64,000 bases of DNA from Bacillota bacterium (GTDB lineage Bacteria; Bacillota; Clostridia; Acetivibrionales; DTU013): NCBI GenBank assembly GCA_023426125.1, contig JAFABI010000113.1:1-64000 (forward strand), in the 5' to 3' direction. A program made the translations under genes and the position numbers. Within the stretch, counting starts at the first letter, position 1; the number at the start of each line of letters is the position of its first letter. Below the pieces are notes generated by a model, which was not told the DNA's origin, did not search any database, and saw only the letters and a list, made by a program, of their open reading frames with translations. Below, piece after piece: positions 17,898-26,542 of the stretch.

Positions 17898-19137
17898 TAA
17901 TCTCTTCCGTCAGCTTATCCTGAGCTTCCTTTATTGCCTGTTCCGGTGAAGCTTTATCATACAGCACCTTCTGCACCATTTCATTCCTGAGCTTTTGAAA
18001 CACCGTCGACCACTCTGTCCTGGGCATGCCGATCCCGACGGAAACGCATTCCGCTCTGACGGCGTTATATTCATCCATCGCTGCATACTCGGACATCAGC
18101 GATTTACGCACCACCGGTATATTCAAATCCTTGCTGCGTTTGATCACCTGCTCCGTGGAAAGGGCGCTTTTGATAAACTCCCACGCCGCATCGCGGTATT
18201 TGCAGCCGCTGCCTATAAACAGCATGTTGCAGCCGCTGAAGGTGGCCTTCTGTTTGTTGGACGGCGGTACCGCAATACCTACCTTATCCTTGTATTCCGC
18301 ATTGGTCAGCATGGGGCGCAAGGCCACATTATTGATCAGGGTCATGGCAGCATTGCCTTTTATGAACGGGTTAGTCTCGTTGCTGTTATACGGCAGGTTG
18401 ACCTCCGGAAGGAAGGACGTCAAAAAGCCGAACGCATCTTTTACTTCGGTAGTATTCAGGGTTGGATTTCCCTCTTCATCATAAAACCTGCCCCCGTTGC
18501 CGAATACAAATACGTCAAACTCCACAAAGTTTCCTGCGGCCATGGGAAACGCAAAGCCTGCACGCTTTACCACCCCGTTTTCCGCAACGGTGAGCTTCCG
18601 CGCATAATCCTTAAGCTCATCCCAGGTCTGCGGCGGCTTTTCGGGATCCAGGCCGGCTTCCTCAAAGAAATCCTTGCGGTATGCAAAAATGAAGGGGGTG
18701 GTGGAATAGGCAAGACCGTAGATATTGTCTTGATAAGTGCCGTTGGCCAGGACTGACGGCATGATATCGTCCTTGTCCTCCCATTTGTCAAAGTATTCGG
18801 TAATGGGTGAATAGTGCTTGAGTTCAACCCTTTTCGCAACGGAAAGGATGCCGTGCCCTATGATATCCGGCCCCGTGCCCGCGGCAAACAAAGCGTTCAG
18901 CTTGGTCTCCATGGGCTCTCCGATTGCCGCGTCGTCGTAATTGATCACCGTATTGGGGTTTTTCCCCTGGAAATCGGCGATCAGCGCTTTCCAGTAGTCT
19001 GCTTCGGGCTTATCGTTACCGATGCGGAGAAAATTCAGCGCCACCTTTTCCGCCGGCTTCTCCGAACAGGAGGTCATGAATGCATTCATCCCCGCCAGAA
19101 TGCAAAGAATCAGTACAAAATTCAAAATCCTTTTCAT
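17884..19137 (-). CDS. extracellular sugar-binding lipoprotein
   Basis: 417 residues, family 1 solute-binding protein of ordinary length. Signal peptide with lipobox FMTSC (Cys24). AGAGGTG precedes the ATG. It is the first importer gene, separated from the sulfatase operon only by a palindromic element (19175-19329). It is much shorter than the LplA-like protein at 8064-9746 and belongs to a different subfamily. Confidence 0.92.
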   Translation of the reverse strand: MKRILNFVLILCILAGMNAFMTSCSEKPAEKVALNFLRIGNDKPEADYWKALIADFQGKNPNTVINYDDAAIGEPMETKLNALFAAGTGPDIIGHGILSVAKRVELKHYSPITEYFDKWEDKDDIMPSVLANGTYQDNIYGLAYSTTPFIFAYRKDFFEEAGLDPEKPPQTWDELKDYARKLTVAENGVVKRAGFAFPMAAGNFVEFDVFVFGNGGRFYDEEGNPTLNTTEVKDAFGFLTSFLPEVNLPYNSNETNPFIKGNAAMTLINNVALRPMLTNAEYKDKVGIAVPPSNKQKATFSGCNMLFIGSGCKYRDAAWEFIKSALSTEQVIKRSKDLNIPVVRKSLMSEYAAMDEYNAVRAECVSVGIGMPRTEWSTVFQKLRNEMVQKVLYDKASPEQAIKEAQDKLTEEINDAE

Positions 19138-19174
19138 CGTAATATCACCTCTGGAGTTTTCTATTTTCCTTTCG

Positions 19175-19329
19175 TACTACAGCGCAAACAACCGAATTAT
19201 TCTTGCAGAAATAGCGCCTTAAAGCTTTGGCAATATTTCTGCAAGGCAGGACGCATGGGCGAGCAGCAAGAGCAGCTTGCGACCAGCCCGCATAAATGCC
19301 GAAAGATTAATGAAGTTTGCGCTGTAGTA
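19175..19329. repeat. palindromic intergenic element (family A, copy 2) overlapping a stop codon
   Basis: 155 bp with perfect 15-bp inverted ends TACTACAGCGCAAAC (19175-19189) and GTTTGCGCTGTAGTA (19315-19329). Inside are the CTTGCAGAAATA / ATATTTCTGCAAG pair homologous to copy 1 at 2411-2522, plus an inserted GGCGAGCAGCAAG hairpin (19253-19293). The right end runs 23 bases into the sulfatase gene and encodes its last residues and stop. Confidence 0.8.
19253..19293. repeat. GGCGAGCAGCAAG hairpin (family C, copy 1)
   Basis: GCATGGGCGAGCAGCAAG faces CTTGCGACCAGCCC. Related copies lie at 30790-30830 and 62485-62518, with a partial match near 43458-43475. Confidence 0.65.
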
Positions 19330-20686
19330 TTAGTTGTCTGTCCAGCCAGCCGCTTTTTACGAATGGATCTTCCAGCCGCAGAAGCTCACTGTGCAGCAGC
19401 CTCCTCAAACCGGCCACATCCTCGTCATGCTCCTGTCTGCCCATCAGGTTTGTCTTTTCACCGCAATCCTTCTCAAGATCATATAATTCATCCATGTCGG
19501 TCAGGTTCCATACGTACTTCCATTTTTCCGTCCGGATGCTGCGCTGGGTATACAGGCCAAATTGCTGTCCATTGGAGGAAGCGATGCAATAGCCGGGCCT
19601 TTTTTGCTCCTGTCCGGTAATCAGCGGCACCAGGCTTGCCCCATGGCCGCGGTCCATGTCCAGTCCTGCAATATCGGCCATTGTTGCAGGAAGATCCAGG
19701 CAGTTGGATACGAACTCGGCTATGCAGCTATTTTTCGTTCTGCCCGGCCACCGGACAATTAATGGTACTCTCAGGACATCGTCATACATGACATAATGTT
19801 TGTCCAGCATTCCATGCGAGCCACACATGTCGCCGTGATCCGAGGTATAGATCACAACTGTGTTTCCGGCGGCTCCCAATTCCTCCAGGCAGTTCAATAT
19901 GCCGCCGATGGCGTCATCCATCTGGGTTATGACCGCATAATACCTGGCGGCAACCTCGGCCCAATCCGACCATGTCTTGTTTTCAAGCCCCCAATTCAAT
20001 CGCTGCTGCCGCTGTATATAGGGTTTGTTTTCAAGTGTATCGCCAAAGCCGTCCCAGGGCACTGCGTCCGCAGGCGAATACATCTCCGAGAACGGAGCCG
20101 ACGGGCGGCACGGCAGATGCGGTACCGTCATGTCCAGCCTTATATGCCAGGGCCTCCCCATTTCAACAAACTCCTTCAGGCAGGCGCATACCTTCCCTGC
20201 AAGAAAATGCGGCTGGGAATCCTCATACGGAATGGGGCTTGTCTCCCCGAGCCATCCTTTTGTACCCTCTGCCCCAGGATATTTTGTTTTCACATATTCA
20301 TTGTAGCAGGACAGGTCGTATACATTTTTATAGCCGAAATCTCCGGCTCCATAGCCCTGTGAAGCATGCCACCTGCCCACGAACGCCGTCGCATATCCGC
20401 TTTGGGCCAGCTTTTCAGGCCAATAGCCGGGATCCGGCTTCAAGGAAGGGACGGGAATAAAGTCGTAATTGAACAAGGCGCCATGGGAGTCCGGCAGCCT
20501 GCCGGTAAGCATCGCCTGCCTGGCAGGCGCGCAGACCGGAAAGGGTGTGAAGGCATGCCGGAAAAACACGCCTTCTCCGGCAAGTCTGTCCAGGTTTGGC
20601 GTTCTGACGGGGTATTTGTCCGCATACCCCACACAGTCATACCTGTGCTGGTCGGATACGACCAGCAATATATTGGACAACGTCAT
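19307..20686 (-). CDS. sulfatase with canonical Cys-type motif
   Basis: 459 residues, alkaline-phosphatase superfamily sulfatase. The C-x-P-x-R motif is C52-A-P-A-R56 (FPVCAPARQAMLTG); Cys52 would be turned into formylglycine, in an anaerobe by an anSME radical-SAM enzyme not encoded here. Metal-site residues are seen in VVSDQHRYD near the N-terminus and TSDHGDMCGSHGM. It hydrolyses a sulfate ester, probably on a sugar; no signal peptide is seen, so it acts in the cytoplasm after import. Its start overlaps the previous stop by one base (TGATG). The last residues lie inside a palindromic element. Confidence 0.92.
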   Translation of the reverse strand: MTLSNILLVVSDQHRYDCVGYADKYPVRTPNLDRLAGEGVFFRHAFTPFPVCAPARQAMLTGRLPDSHGALFNYDFIPVPSLKPDPGYWPEKLAQSGYATAFVGRWHASQGYGAGDFGYKNVYDLSCYNEYVKTKYPGAEGTKGWLGETSPIPYEDSQPHFLAGKVCACLKEFVEMGRPWHIRLDMTVPHLPCRPSAPFSEMYSPADAVPWDGFGDTLENKPYIQRQQRLNWGLENKTWSDWAEVAARYYAVITQMDDAIGGILNCLEELGAAGNTVVIYTSDHGDMCGSHGMLDKHYVMYDDVLRVPLIVRWPGRTKNSCIAEFVSNCLDLPATMADIAGLDMDRGHGASLVPLITGQEQKRPGYCIASSNGQQFGLYTQRSIRTEKWKYVWNLTDMDELYDLEKDCGEKTNLMGRQEHDEDVAGLRRLLHSELLRLEDPFVKSGWLDRQLILQRKLH

Positions 20687-21780
20687 CAGATATACCCCGG
20701 AGCACCGTGGAGCGGCGGCAGCGGCTCCGGCCTGACAAGTGCTCCGCCTTCCTCGTAGGATTTTATTGCTGCAAAGGTATATTCAAGGGTTGCAAGGGCG
20801 TCACGCCCGGAAGCGCGCAAATAATCTGCCGGCACGCCGTTGGTTACATCCTCCAGGAATGCATGGATCCTTCTCGGGAAGGTCGCGCCAAAGTCGCTGA
20901 TCCCCGTATTCATGGTCTCCGGTGCAGGCGATCCCATATTGGCATTTCCCTTTGTCGTCCAGTAATGAAGCTTTTCCACACAGTTTTCGATGCAGAAGGT
21001 TCCTTTGGTTCCCGCCATTTCGAAGCTCCACCAGCCGCCAAGACCAAACATGGCGTCTCCGCGCTGTGACAGCAGATATCCCACGCTGCCGTCCTCAAAC
21101 TTCACATGGACGGAATTTATGGACAGCATCAGGTCCTCCGCCGTCTTCCTTACGCCGGGCTTGCTCATAAACGCCTGTACATGGGTTATGTTGCCGTTGA
21201 AATACCGCATAACGCTGAAAGGATGGGCCAGAAACGCCTTGACATGGGAGTAGGGCCTCTGCCACCTGCCTGCTCCGGGACCGCCATATGTGGCGTCTCC
21301 TCCGTTGAAGCCGACCTTGTGCAGGCAATACACATGCTCGCCGACTTTTCCTTCCTTAATATATTTCATCGCCTGGTCGGCTGTATCCGTAAAATAATGG
21401 TTGAGATTGCAGCCCAAGTATACGCCCTTTTGTGCGGCAAACCGCACCATTTCACGGGCCTCGGTAACCTCATTGGAGATGGGCTTCTCCACAAGCACAT
21501 GCTTGCCGGCATCCATTGCCTCCATGGCGGGAGTATAATGCCAGCTTCCGTTTTCATATCCGCTGGTGGTCACATCGACAATATCCAGCTCCGGATGCGC
21601 CGCAAGCATTTCCTTCAGGCTGTAATACGCCTTTGCCTTCCACTTTTCGGCGGCTTCGTCCGCCTTTTCCTTCACAAGATCGCATACGGCCACCAGCTCG
21701 GACAGTTCGTCATTTTTATAACAGCCGGCATGGGTATTGCCTATTCCACCCATCCCGACGATTCCAATTTTCAATGCCAT
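20686..21780 (-). CDS. Gfo/Idh/MocA family oxidoreductase
   Basis: 364 residues. N-terminal NAD(P)-binding Rossmann fold (GIVGMGGIGNTHAG) and the family EKP motif (VLVEKPISNE), whose Lys is catalytic. Such enzymes oxidise sugars or inositols. The ATG at 21780 is chosen because AGGGGTG lies eight bases upstream. It lies in a run of five genes with 1-34 bp gaps or overlaps and is paralogous to the next gene, so the two may act in a two-step oxidation and reduction at one sugar carbon; that is inference. Confidence 0.92.
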   Translation of the reverse strand: MALKIGIVGMGGIGNTHAGCYKNDELSELVAVCDLVKEKADEAAEKWKAKAYYSLKEMLAAHPELDIVDVTTSGYENGSWHYTPAMEAMDAGKHVLVEKPISNEVTEAREMVRFAAQKGVYLGCNLNHYFTDTADQAMKYIKEGKVGEHVYCLHKVGFNGGDATYGGPGAGRWQRPYSHVKAFLAHPFSVMRYFNGNITHVQAFMSKPGVRKTAEDLMLSINSVHVKFEDGSVGYLLSQRGDAMFGLGGWWSFEMAGTKGTFCIENCVEKLHYWTTKGNANMGSPAPETMNTGISDFGATFPRRIHAFLEDVTNGVPADYLRASGRDALATLEYTFAAIKSYEEGGALVRPEPLPPLHGAPGYI

Positions 21781-21796
21781 ATTTTTCACCCCTATC

Positions 21797-22804
21797 TCAT
21801 TCATTTATTTCGTCAACCTTGACAGCCAGCCCTGTTTCCAGGGATCTTATGGCTGCATGAATCACCCTTGTAGCTTCCAGCCCCTGTGCTCCGCTGCCGT
21901 CGATCTCTTCAGGCTTTGCGCCGTTTGCCACCTGGTCTGCAAAGGTCCGGATACGGTCGCGGAAGGTATCCTCAAAATCCCTGAAGCCTCCGAATACGGG
22001 ATTTGTATAAACACGCTTCTCCAGATCTCCCGCAGGATAAAGGGTTGCTTCCCTCCACATGTCCTCAATGACCATGCGCCCTTTTACGCCGGCCACCTCG
22101 CAGCGCTCCATGGGGTGTCCGCGTTCTATGTCGTAAGAGCTGGTGAGATGTCCGACCATCCCGTTCCTGAACTTCATATTTATGGACGCAGTAGACCAGA
22201 TATCCCTTCCGGATGCTTTCATGGCAAAACAGTGAACGCTCTCGACTTTGCCGCAGAAATAATGCATAATGTCGATGCTGTGAGGATTCAACGCCTTCAG
22301 GTGATAATAGGGAGAATCAAGCGGCATGAACTTGCCGATCCACAAAGACATGTTAACAAAGAGCAGCTCTCCCAGCCGTCCATCCTCCTGCCACTGCTTT
22401 GCCATTCTTGCCGCCGGCGTGAACCTGTGGTTGAGATCGATGGCAAAACAGCGGTTGAGCTTCCTGGCTGTTTCCACCATTTCCTTCCCTTTTGCCAGCT
22501 CGTTGGCTATGGGCTTCTCGCACAGTACATGCGCTCCTGCACGCAACGCCTGGATCGTCGGCTTGTAATGGTCGCTGGAGTATTCATATCCTCCGGTTGC
22601 GATGCTGCAGATATCCGGCCGGTGCTTATCCAGCATTTCCTCCGCGTCAAGATACCAGGGAACCTTGAATTTTTCCCCGGCAGCCCTTGCCCGCTCCCCG
22701 TCCCTGTCGCATACCGCAGCAAGCCGGGCTTTTTCGCAGTCGGAATATACGCCGGCATGGATATTCCCTATGGGCCCCATTCCGATAACAGCCGCTTTCA
22801 ACAT
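21797..22804 (-). CDS. Gfo/Idh/MocA family oxidoreductase (paralogue)
   Basis: 335 residues. Rossmann motif VIGMGPIGNIHAGVY and EKP motif VLCEKPIANE. Similar layout to the enzyme at 20686-21780 but with divergent sequence. The ATG at 22804 follows AGGAGG at six bases; the longer open frame upstream overlaps the sulfatase gene and is not used. The gap to the downstream paralogue is 16 bp. Confidence 0.92.
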   Translation of the reverse strand: MLKAAVIGMGPIGNIHAGVYSDCEKARLAAVCDRDGERARAAGEKFKVPWYLDAEEMLDKHRPDICSIATGGYEYSSDHYKPTIQALRAGAHVLCEKPIANELAKGKEMVETARKLNRCFAIDLNHRFTPAARMAKQWQEDGRLGELLFVNMSLWIGKFMPLDSPYYHLKALNPHSIDIMHYFCGKVESVHCFAMKASGRDIWSTASINMKFRNGMVGHLTSSYDIERGHPMERCEVAGVKGRMVIEDMWREATLYPAGDLEKRVYTNPVFGGFRDFEDTFRDRIRTFADQVANGAKPEEIDGSGAQGLEATRVIHAAIRSLETGLAVKVDEINE

Positions 22805-22838
22805 GATAATCCTCCTGATTTCCCCTTGCGCCGCAGTA

Positions 22839-24236
22839 TTATTTTCCGCTGCTTTTCGCCAACTGTGCCTGCAGCTTTTTCGCAGCTTCCGGATCTCCGA
22901 TATGCATGGTTTCATAGGCCTGCTGCGAGGTCTTGAATGGACCGCAATCCCTGCCATGCCAGTTGGGATTGGTAAGCATCGGGTTTTCCCTGCCGGTTTC
23001 GGCGGTACGCCTGTTAATGTGCTTATTCATCCTTTCATCCAGCATCCTCACTACCTCCGGATTTTCCCCCGCCACATTGTGAAGCTCCTCCGGGTCCTTC
23101 ACCAGGTTGTAAAGCTCAATTTCGGGCTTGAAATGAAAATCGGGCTCCAGCGCCTTGAAGTATTTCCACTCGGGCGTCCTCCAGCCATGCTTCCGCTGCC
23201 AGGTACATTCCGTAATGTACATCTCCGGCTCTGCCTCCCTCCATTGCCTGTTGATCAAAGGCATCAGGCTTCTGCCGTCAAACCGGATCCCTTCCGCCAG
23301 CCCCATAGCTTCCAGAATGGTAGGCATGATATCCTTCACCTGGCATATTTCACCGGACCGCCTGCCTTCAGGCAGCCTGCCTTTCCAGCGGAATGCCAGG
23401 GGCACCGCCAGCGTGCAGTCATAAAGGCCGTGGTGGTCGAAATAGCAATCATGGTCATAAAGTGTTTCTCCATGGTCGGAAGTAAAGACTACCAGTGTCT
23501 CTTCCTCAATGCCAAGGGCTTCCAGCCTGGAGAGGATGTTCTGTATGCAGACGTCCATATATGCGATTTCAGCATCATATTGGGCTATGATATAGTCCTT
23601 GTCGGTGCAGTTGGGCGGGAACCAGGAAAGGAAATAGTCCCTGAAGGGCTTGAATTCATAGACCGGCTGCAGGGATTTGTTGTCCGGGTCGAATTCATTG
23701 CCGTTGTAAAACATCCTGTGAAAGGGTTCCGGTGCAAGGTACGGTGAATGGGGATCCATATGCCGCAAAAAGAGGAAAAAGGGTTTATCTTCCTTTGAAA
23801 GCCGGTCAAGCTCGGGCAATGTAACGGCGTTAAGGTTTTCAGCCTTGGGTGAACGCCCTTTCTCCCAGCTTCCCCAGGCTTCAAAATCAAGGTATTTGTC
23901 AAAACCACGGGAAGCCGGATTGCCCGTAAACCCGACACAGGTAGTATTATAATCGTTATCCCTCAGCACTTCGGCCAATGTCCGGACACCTTCAGCCATA
24001 TCGCCCTTGTGTCTTAAGGCTACAATGCCGGTTCCGAAGCAGTCCATCCCCGTAAGCATGGAAGCATAGCCGGAAGTTGTGGGAATACTGGGGCTGCAGC
24101 ACTTATCAAAAACAACGCCGCCGGCAGCATATTTGTCAATATGCGGAGTTGTCAGTCTGGAATAGCCGTGCAGGCTCATATGGTCGGAACGCAGGCTGTC
24201 TATTCCGAAAAAAAGCAGGTTGGGTTTCCTTTCCAT
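22839..24236 (-). CDS. sulfatase-family hydrolase with atypical active-site motif
   Basis: 465 residues of the sulfatase/alkaline-phosphatase superfamily: FGIDSLRSDHMSLHGY near the N-terminus and TSDHGETLYDHDCYFDHHG about two thirds along are the metal ligands. At the formylglycine position the motif reads S50-I-P-T-T54 (CCSPSIPTTSGYASMLTG), so Ser replaces Cys and Thr replaces the conserved Arg. It may therefore be an S-type sulfatase, a phospho- or phosphonoester hydrolase, or a transferase with an unmodified nucleophile. No signal peptide is visible. GGGAGG precedes the ATG. Confidence 0.85.
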   Translation of the reverse strand: MERKPNLLFFGIDSLRSDHMSLHGYSRLTTPHIDKYAAGGVVFDKCCSPSIPTTSGYASMLTGMDCFGTGIVALRHKGDMAEGVRTLAEVLRDNDYNTTCVGFTGNPASRGFDKYLDFEAWGSWEKGRSPKAENLNAVTLPELDRLSKEDKPFFLFLRHMDPHSPYLAPEPFHRMFYNGNEFDPDNKSLQPVYEFKPFRDYFLSWFPPNCTDKDYIIAQYDAEIAYMDVCIQNILSRLEALGIEEETLVVFTSDHGETLYDHDCYFDHHGLYDCTLAVPLAFRWKGRLPEGRRSGEICQVKDIMPTILEAMGLAEGIRFDGRSLMPLINRQWREAEPEMYITECTWQRKHGWRTPEWKYFKALEPDFHFKPEIELYNLVKDPEELHNVAGENPEVVRMLDERMNKHINRRTAETGRENPMLTNPNWHGRDCGPFKTSQQAYETMHIGDPEAAKKLQAQLAKSSGK

Positions 24237-24361
24237 CGTCTAACCTCCCTATCCCCCCGCCGGATCAATGCCGCACCCGGCATGAAAAGCCTCATGATAC
24301 ATAGATTTGCTTATCGGGGGTATCATTAAAAGATTATTCAGGCGGCAACCGGCCGCCTTTG

Positions 24362-25159
24362 CTATCCGGCGTTGAGGATTTTCAGGCAGGCATTCATATA
24401 GCCATAGCTTTCGGCAGCAATGACGGAAGCCGCTGTCATATCCTGCTCCGACCCGATAACCTCAAGGCAGACCGGCCCGTCATAGCCGGAATCCACCATG
24501 GCCTTGAAATAACCGTAAAGATTGAGATCCCCTCTTCCGCAGGCCTGCATGCCGGGACTTCCCGGTGAAGGACCGGGGCCTTTGCAGTCGCGGATATGGA
24601 TATGTTTTACCCGTGATATGACCTGGGGCAGGGCCTCTTCAGGCTTCTCCCCCGCACGGTGGATGTGGCTCGGGTCCATATCAATGCCGAAATGTTTGTT
24701 TTGGATGGCCTCCATTGCCCTGAGCGTAGTAGGGGTATTATAAACGGATGCGCCTACATGCGCCTTGCAGCAAAGGGTAACTCCATAGGCTGCCGCCATC
24801 TCAGCCAGCTTTGAGAGAGCTTCAATGCTGGCTTTAAGACTTTCTTCATCGCCGGAGGTCCCTCCGGGGCCTACGTTGATCACGGGTATTCCTATTTCCG
24901 CTCCGGCTTCAAAAGCCTTTTTGAGTCTCTCAGCCTCAAGGGACGCCACCTCGGCTGAGAGCATCATAAGCCCGTATTCCTCCAGAACTGCCTTGATTTC
25001 AGCCTTCTGAGCCCTGAAATTGTCAAGATCCAGGTGCTCGCACATTCCTTTTATTGCAGAGATTTCAAGGCCGTCATATCCGGCCAGTCTGATTGCCCCG
25101 GCTGCTTCCGCAAAAGAATATGCTTTGAATAACACGGTGTTTACACCAAGTTTGATCAT
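24362..25159 (-). CDS. sugar phosphate isomerase/epimerase family protein (TIM barrel)
   Basis: 265 residues, AP_endonuc_2/xylose-isomerase-like barrel. Metal-ligand regions are visible: VNVGPGG, GIDMDPSHIHRAG, KHIHIRDCKGPG and VCLEVIGSE. Members isomerise, epimerise or dehydrate sugars and inositol derivatives. It is the first gene of the sulfatase/dehydrogenase run; the gap to the sulfatase is about 125 bp with a small GC hairpin. Confidence 0.9.
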   Translation of the reverse strand: MIKLGVNTVLFKAYSFAEAAGAIRLAGYDGLEISAIKGMCEHLDLDNFRAQKAEIKAVLEEYGLMMLSAEVASLEAERLKKAFEAGAEIGIPVINVGPGGTSGDEESLKASIEALSKLAEMAAAYGVTLCCKAHVGASVYNTPTTLRAMEAIQNKHFGIDMDPSHIHRAGEKPEEALPQVISRVKHIHIRDCKGPGPSPGSPGMQACGRGDLNLYGYFKAMVDSGYDGPVCLEVIGSEQDMTAASVIAAESYGYMNACLKILNAG

Positions 25160-25296
25160 GAATCATCATCTCCCATAAGATGATTATAAAGGAAATGCGT
25201 GCTAGACGATTATGAGATATACGGTAGTGATTTGCACTTTTCCGTTATAGGAATATAAATTAACGCGTTGTGCCAGTTGATGTAACCTGCTTTGTT

Positions 25297-25406
25297 TGTC
25301 ATTGCGAGGAAGCGTAGCGACCGCGGCAATCTCATATTGATTTTAGGCAATGCTCCCGGATAAGGCTGAGATTGCCGCGCTGCACTGCGTTACGCTCGCA
25401 ATGACA
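25297..25406. repeat. TGTCATTGCGAG palindromic element (family D, copy 1)
   Basis: TGTCATTGCGAG (25297-25308) faces CTCGCAATGACA (25395-25406), with internal GCGGCAATCTCA / TGAGATTGCCGC. This well-spread bacterial intergenic repeat type recurs at 58746-58842. It lies in the 273-bp gap between the unknown protein gene and the isomerase gene, which otherwise holds nothing I recognise. Confidence 0.8.
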
Positions 25407-25432
25407 CAGACCAACTAGCATAACAGATTAAA

Positions 25433-26491
25433 TTAATTGCAGCGTATTGTTCTGACAGCATCCTCCACGCTTATGCTTCCCCTCCGCCCGACAAAGCCGG
25501 TTATCCTGCATCCGGCCTTTTTAAACTCGTGCTCAATGCGTTCCGCCAGCTGGAAGGTGAATTTATCACAGGTGTCCAGAGAAAGCTGTTTTGTTATCAA
25601 TAAATCATAGAGCTCGTTCCTGCTGTAAAAGCCATGCAGTTCATACAGAATGTCCCTTATATCGGTTCCTGCCATCGTAAATACGATATTGTTCACTACC
25701 GTATTTTCACCTGGTATGGAAGATTCAACAGAATCATGCAGGTTCAACAGCAGAGACTTCTTATGCATCCTGTATTGAGAAATATCCTGAGGTTTTGCAA
25801 GGTTGATGATAAGGTCGGCATGCTTCAGCTGATTTTTGAATTCGGAGCTTATGGAAAAGGACAGCCCCGAATCTGCAGCCAATTCCGATAACCTTCCTTC
25901 AAGCGACGCCCTGTCGGCAGCAGCAATGGTAATAAAGCTGATATGCGGCTCCAACATCCTGACAATTGTAAAAACCTCTTCGGCATCGTTCCCGGCGATA
26001 ATTACAATGTCAAGCTGGCCGATCCTTTTAGACATTCGGTGGTATATCTCTTCAAGCACGGGTACCAACAGGGATTCCAGCAATAGTTTCCCCCCGGAAT
26101 GGGGGCAGTTGAATTTCCCCTCCGGGAACCTGTTCCGGACAGGACCGGGGATAAGGCAATCGCTTATACCTTGTTCCGTACACAAACGCTCCAGATACCC
26201 GGCAACATAATTTATATCCAGGTTGGGCAGGATCCCGGAATGGAAAGGAAACCTGATTATCCATATTTTCACGTTCTCCGGGAGCTCATGGCATGAAAGC
26301 CCGTTTTTTAAGGCGTCCCTCCGGGAAAAAAAATACAGTCCCGTACCCGTTCTGCTTTTAAAAAACCCTGCATTGAAAAGGAATCCGGTTATTTTACCGG
26401 AAAGCTTCAATGCAAGGTTTTTTATTTTGCCGTATCCGTCTTTACCTTTGCTTTTTATATCTTCAAAAATAACAAGTCCAATGTTCGTCAT
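25433..26491 (-). CDS. unknown protein downstream of guaB
   Basis: 352 residues; family not recognised. Residues about 150-240 look like a Rossmann-type alternation (LDIVIIAGNDAEEVFTIVR, FITIAAADRASLEGRL, HADLIINLAKPQDIS), reminiscent of NAD-binding or shikimate-dehydrogenase-like folds, but no G-x-G-x-x-G is present. The N-terminal part is basic (KSKGKDGYGKIKNLALK). The C-terminus has FVGRRGSISVEDAVRTI. The ATG at 26491 follows AGGAT; a TTG at 26506 is possible but lies inside a hairpin. It follows guaB by about 50 bp in the same direction. Confidence 0.7.
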   Translation of the reverse strand: MTNIGLVIFEDIKSKGKDGYGKIKNLALKLSGKITGFLFNAGFFKSRTGTGLYFFSRRDALKNGLSCHELPENVKIWIIRFPFHSGILPNLDINYVAGYLERLCTEQGISDCLIPGPVRNRFPEGKFNCPHSGGKLLLESLLVPVLEEIYHRMSKRIGQLDIVIIAGNDAEEVFTIVRMLEPHISFITIAAADRASLEGRLSELAADSGLSFSISSEFKNQLKHADLIINLAKPQDISQYRMHKKSLLLNLHDSVESSIPGENTVVNNIVFTMAGTDIRDILYELHGFYSRNELYDLLITKQLSLDTCDKFTFQLAERIEHEFKKAGCRITGFVGRRGSISVEDAVRTIRCN

Positions 26492-26499
26492 GCATTCAT

Positions 26500-26533
26500 C
26501 CTGCAAATATTATTTATAAATCATATTTGCAGG
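26500..26533 (-). promoter_or_regulatory. hairpin covering the ribosome binding site of the unknown gene
   Basis: CCTGCAAATAT (26500-26510) and ATATTTGCAGG (26523-26533) form an 11-bp perfect inverted repeat. The minus-strand arm contains AGGA, the probable Shine-Dalgarno sequence of the ATG at 26491. It lies just past the guaB stop and could limit downstream translation or transcription. Confidence 0.6.
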
Positions 26534-26542
26534 CAGTGGAAT

